This document shows positions 60,886 through 64,000 of a stretch of 64,000 bases of DNA, one piece after another (within the stretch, counting starts at the first letter, position 1; each line of letters begins with the position of its first letter). The notes under the pieces are model-generated. The model did no database searches and was not told the DNA's origin. It worked only from the letters and a program-made list of their open reading frames with translations. Both the position numbers and the translations under genes were made by a program. Source of the DNA: Eulemur rufifrons (Eukaryota; Chordata; Mammalia; Primates; Lemuridae); assembly GCF_041146395.1 (NCBI RefSeq), contig NC_091012.1, positions 16,916,193 to 16,980,192 on the forward strand, given 5' to 3'.

Positions 60886-61890
60886 AAATCACAAATTTCA
60901 TAGAAAAGATTTGTTTGATACTGCAATTATTTGTTACTATATTACACTGCTTCTTATTCTCCACAATTTATTACTTAAGTCCCAAGATGCATACCACTTA
61001 TTATATAGTGACAAGAGTTAGATGATAACCTTACAGACTGAGTAGCCTGAAAATGCCTAATTGATACATACATTCTTGTGTCTAGTACTTCACCACAAAT
61101 ACAGTGTGATGTCATCTGTCAAAAACCGCATTACTTTTCACATATATAATATACAGAATTTATTTTACAAACCTGTTCATGTAATGAATTCTTTTGGTAC
61201 TGATAAAAATCGAGATATAAATAATTGACTAGAAATGAAGCCATCACTAAACCAAGATACACAACACTTTCCTGCATTTTATTTCAGAAAAGAAACCAAA
61301 TAATTCATACTATGTTAGAAGAATAATGTACATTTGTCATAGTATACATTATTGTATTTTCTTAAAGCTGGGCCTATTTAAGGTTTTTAAATTTAAAAGT
61401 GTTCAGGCTTACTTCTGTAAACAATCATATCACTAGTTATACACAGTTCTCTCATCTTGCAAAAAAAACCCTTATTTAGTTGTTGTCTAAAGTCTAATGA
61501 TGTCAAAGAAACTAATAATAGCAACTTAATTGGCAAGCTATAAATCAGGTGTAGAATTTAAGCAGTTGAACTCTATTTTCTACCTACCGTACTGCTGCTA
61601 CTCAATCTATTTTCTTCATGTATTAGAAGAACTAATAGGCATTTATGGTCAAAATGAGAATTTCATTATTGCAGCAAATGACAGAATATGTGTTTGGAAA
61701 AGAATTTCTAATGTCATGACACTCTTCATGATCTTTTAAAAGGCAAAGGATTATGTGTGTATGTGTGGAAAGGACTAGGAAACAAGAGCAGAAGGTTAAG
61801 ACAGGTGCTTAAAGGAAATGTTGGGATAGCTAATTTAGAATTATATTTATTAAAAAAAAAACTGATCTGAAGTCTGCCCAGTGTAAATAA
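60886..61890. other. AT-rich DNA, possible 3' UTR of the PPP1R2 retrocopy
   Basis: The stretch directly after the pseudogene stop could be retroposed 3' UTR. No A-tail was pinned down, and nothing else is recognised. Confidence 0.35.
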
Positions 61891-61894
61891 AAAA

Positions 61895-61898
61895 AGCA

Positions 61899-61931
<33 letters not shown>

Positions 61932-62025
61932 AAGGAAGAAGAGGAAGAGGAAGAAAAAGAGGAAGAAGAAGAAGAAGAAGAAGAAGAAGAAGAAGAAGAA
62001 GAAGAAGAGGAGGAGGAAGAAAACA
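61895..62025 (+). repeat. (GAA)n-rich microsatellite
   Basis: About 130 bp of almost pure purine, mostly GAA with GGA interruptions, with a clean GAA run at about 61966-62005. Long - strand frames here are repeat artefacts (poly-Leu). Confidence 0.95.
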
Positions 62026-62089
62026 GCTATCTTCCACTTGCAAGTTTATGGAAATATCAGTAATGTCAAAATAAATGAAAAGTGGGAGA

Positions 62090-63190
62090 ATTGAAAAAAA
62101 AAAGGAGAGAGGATGCACATAACTAAAATCAGAAATAAAAACAGATATATTAATACTGATTTTACAGTAATAAAAAGGATTGCAAGAGAGTACTATGAAC
62201 AACTGAACAGTAATCACCTTGATGACCTCAATAAAATGGAAAATTTCTAGAAACACACTGCCTGCCCAGTGTCAATCATGGAGAAATAGAACATTAGAAT
62301 AGAGCTGTAACTAACTAGTAAGCAGACTGAATCATTACTCAAATTCTCCGACAAAGGAAAGCACAGGACCAGATGGCTTTACTGCTGAATTTTACCAACA
62401 TTTAAAGAATTAACAACAATCTTTCTTAAATGCTTTGAAAAAGTTGAATAGAACTGAACACATCCTAACTTATTTTCTTAAGGTCAGCATTGCTCTGATA
62501 CCAATGCCGGATAAAGTCACTACAAGGAAAGAAACCACAGACCAATGTCCCTTATGAATAATGATAAATAAACCCTGAATAGCATGCTATAAAGCCAAAA
62601 TCTGCAGGATATCAAAAGGATTATACACTCTGACTAAGTAGGGTTTATTACTGAAATGCAAAGTTGGTTGAAAATATGAAAACCTGTCAATGAAATATAC
62701 CACATTAACTGAACAGAGAAAAAAACAGACATGATGATCTCAATTGATATAGAAAAAAGAATTTGACAAAATTCAACATGCTTTCATGTTAAAATCATGC
62801 AGCAACTAGAAATAGACAAGAACTACTTCAACTTAAGAAAGAACACGTATGGAAAAATCCACAACTAGAATCATACAAAGTGGTAAAAAATGAAATCCTT
62901 TCCTATCAAATCAAGAACAAGACAAGGATGCCTGATTTTAACACTTCTATGCAGCATAGTACTGGAAGTCATAGCCAAATAAATTAGGCATGGAAATGAA
63001 AAATAAAGCACACAAATTGAAAAGATAATTTTGCAAGACACATCACAAAATATCAAGGAAATGCAAACCAAAATCATATTGAAATATCACCTTACCCCAA
63101 TGAGAATAGCTATAATCAATAGGACAAAAAAGTGGTGTGAATATGGATAAATGGGAAATTTTTTACACTGTTGGAGGGAATGTACATTTT
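62090..63190 (+). mobile_element. Old LINE-1, RT region plus 3' piece
   Basis: GACCAGATGGCTTTACTGCT (GPDGF-type), TCTGATACCAATGCCGGATA (LIPMPDK-type) and GATGATCTCAATTGATATAG (SIDIEK-type) mark the ORF2 reverse-transcriptase domain up to about 63010. The ORF2 3' part with GGAAATGCAAACCAAAATCA follows from 63055, so the middle is deleted. Fully decayed. Confidence 0.8.
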
Positions 63191-64000
63191 TACAGCTATT
63201 AGTAATGTTAGAAAAATTGGGTTTCCTCCGGGAGAGGTGTTGGTGAGCTGTTCTCATTAGAAGGAGAATGTGCAGCTGCCATGCACCCCCCATCATTCTC
63301 AAACATCTGGGCCTCCTGCCCTCCTCCAGGGGTGACCTGTTGAAGGCAAAAGAAGATGTGGGGCTCACACGGGGGGCTGGCAGCTGCCACCACCCCTGAG
63401 AGGCTGCCCCCGGAAGCTGGGCGGGGAGATGGGTCTAAGCACACGCTTCCTTGCCAGCCTTGTTACAAACCTTCCTGTGAGAAGGCTTTCTAAACTGCTC
63501 GGCTGGTTTTAAATGGAGACTTTCTAAAGGGTTAGCTGAGCTTGTGAAGTCAGACGTGACTCATCCCCTGCCTGTCCTGGTGACCCACTGGTCTGAACAA
63601 GTAGATGCTTCTGTGGGGAAAGAAAAGGAAACAAATAGAAAAAAGAAGATGCGCCCTCCCTATTTACTTTTCTGGTGGTTTCTATGCTTAATTGTCAAAA
63701 TTACTGGGGAGAATAGCCAAAGCAGCATTGTACTATGTGTCCGTGGATTCCAGCTGAGCTCAGGTATTGGTGTTTCCATTTCTGATGGAGAAGAGATTTC
63801 TTCTTGTGTCCAAGAGTCACAGGGGGTCCGGGCACGGATGGGGCCAGGGTCAGTGGATCAGGCCGCAGGGTGCCTGCTAAGGAGAGCTCAGCACTGTGGG
63901 CTCTGGAGTGGTGCAGGCAGGGCTGGGCTCTGAGCGCACTGGAGCACAGTGCCTGAGATGCACCAGGTGCTGCCCACTCGGTGTCATGTCTTGAATGAGG
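63191..64000. other. GC-rich right edge with a signal-peptide-like open frame
   Basis: Base composition rises sharply after about 63200. A + strand frame (63544-63933) contains Met at 63649 followed by RPPYLLFWWFLCLIVKITG, which looks like a secretory signal peptide preceded by a Lys/Arg-rich stretch. A possible donor CTCAG|GTATTGG follows at 63763. I do not recognise the protein, and the rest of the frame has no family signature. It could be a first coding exon of a gene beyond the window or chance. Confidence 0.3.

Noticed and set aside
61726..62256. - strand frame with a poly-Leu stretch
   Set aside because: It is the reverse reading of the GAA microsatellite.

Overview
The window is mammalian nuclear DNA, most likely from a strepsirrhine primate (lemur or loris group). 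The evidence is an inverted dimeric 7SL-type Alu near 8.4 kb, many copies of one young LINE-1 lineage with a G-rich 3' UTR and a roughly 2 kb CpG-rich 5' UTR, decayed olfactory and vomeronasal receptor genes, and a KRAB zinc-finger gene of the primate ZNF91 style. The species assignment is inference from repeat style. No bacterial-type genes, tRNAs, rRNAs or CRISPR arrays are visible.

Layout. 0-1 kb holds an OR2-like olfactory receptor pseudogene. 1.3-3.7 kb is LINE-1, including a copy with a 5' inversion. 5.6-31.7 kb is a KRAB C2H2 zinc-finger gene on the + strand, with exons at 5.83, 7.38, 8.01 and 30.04 kb whose reading frames join exactly. Its 22 kb last intron is filled with old L1 and two young head-to-tail L1 copies on the - strand (12.0-24.4 kb). 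One of these keeps a complete 1292-residue ORF2. 31.7-34.6 kb is AT-rich 3' flank. 34.6-42.46 kb is three more L1 pieces: a 5'-truncated copy, a copy with a 5' inversion, and the 5' UTR plus part of ORF1 of another.

42.46-52.11 kb is the most unusual part. It is a GC-rich tandem array of two alternating unit types (A about 2.4 kb, B about 1.73 kb; order A-B-A-B-partial A) that matches no repeat or gene I recognise. Every unit carries a 112-bp open segment flanked by splice-like signals and encoding a membrane-spanning stretch, an inverted repeat, and a CT microsatellite. The array is fused directly to the middle of an L1 ORF1.

52.1-64 kb is lower-copy DNA with a mariner fossil on the - strand, old L1, a vomeronasal type-1 receptor pseudogene (- strand), a PPP1R2 (protein phosphatase inhibitor-2) processed pseudogene, MIR-like fragments, a long GAA tract, and a GC-rich right edge of unknown content.

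Functionally, the only plausibly working host gene is the KRAB zinc-finger gene. Its family typically recruits TRIM28/KAP1 to silence retroelements, so its location among young L1 copies fits the usual KZNF-retroelement setting; no target can be read from the sequence. The A/B array may be a decayed multicopy gene family or a macrosatellite with promoter-like elements.
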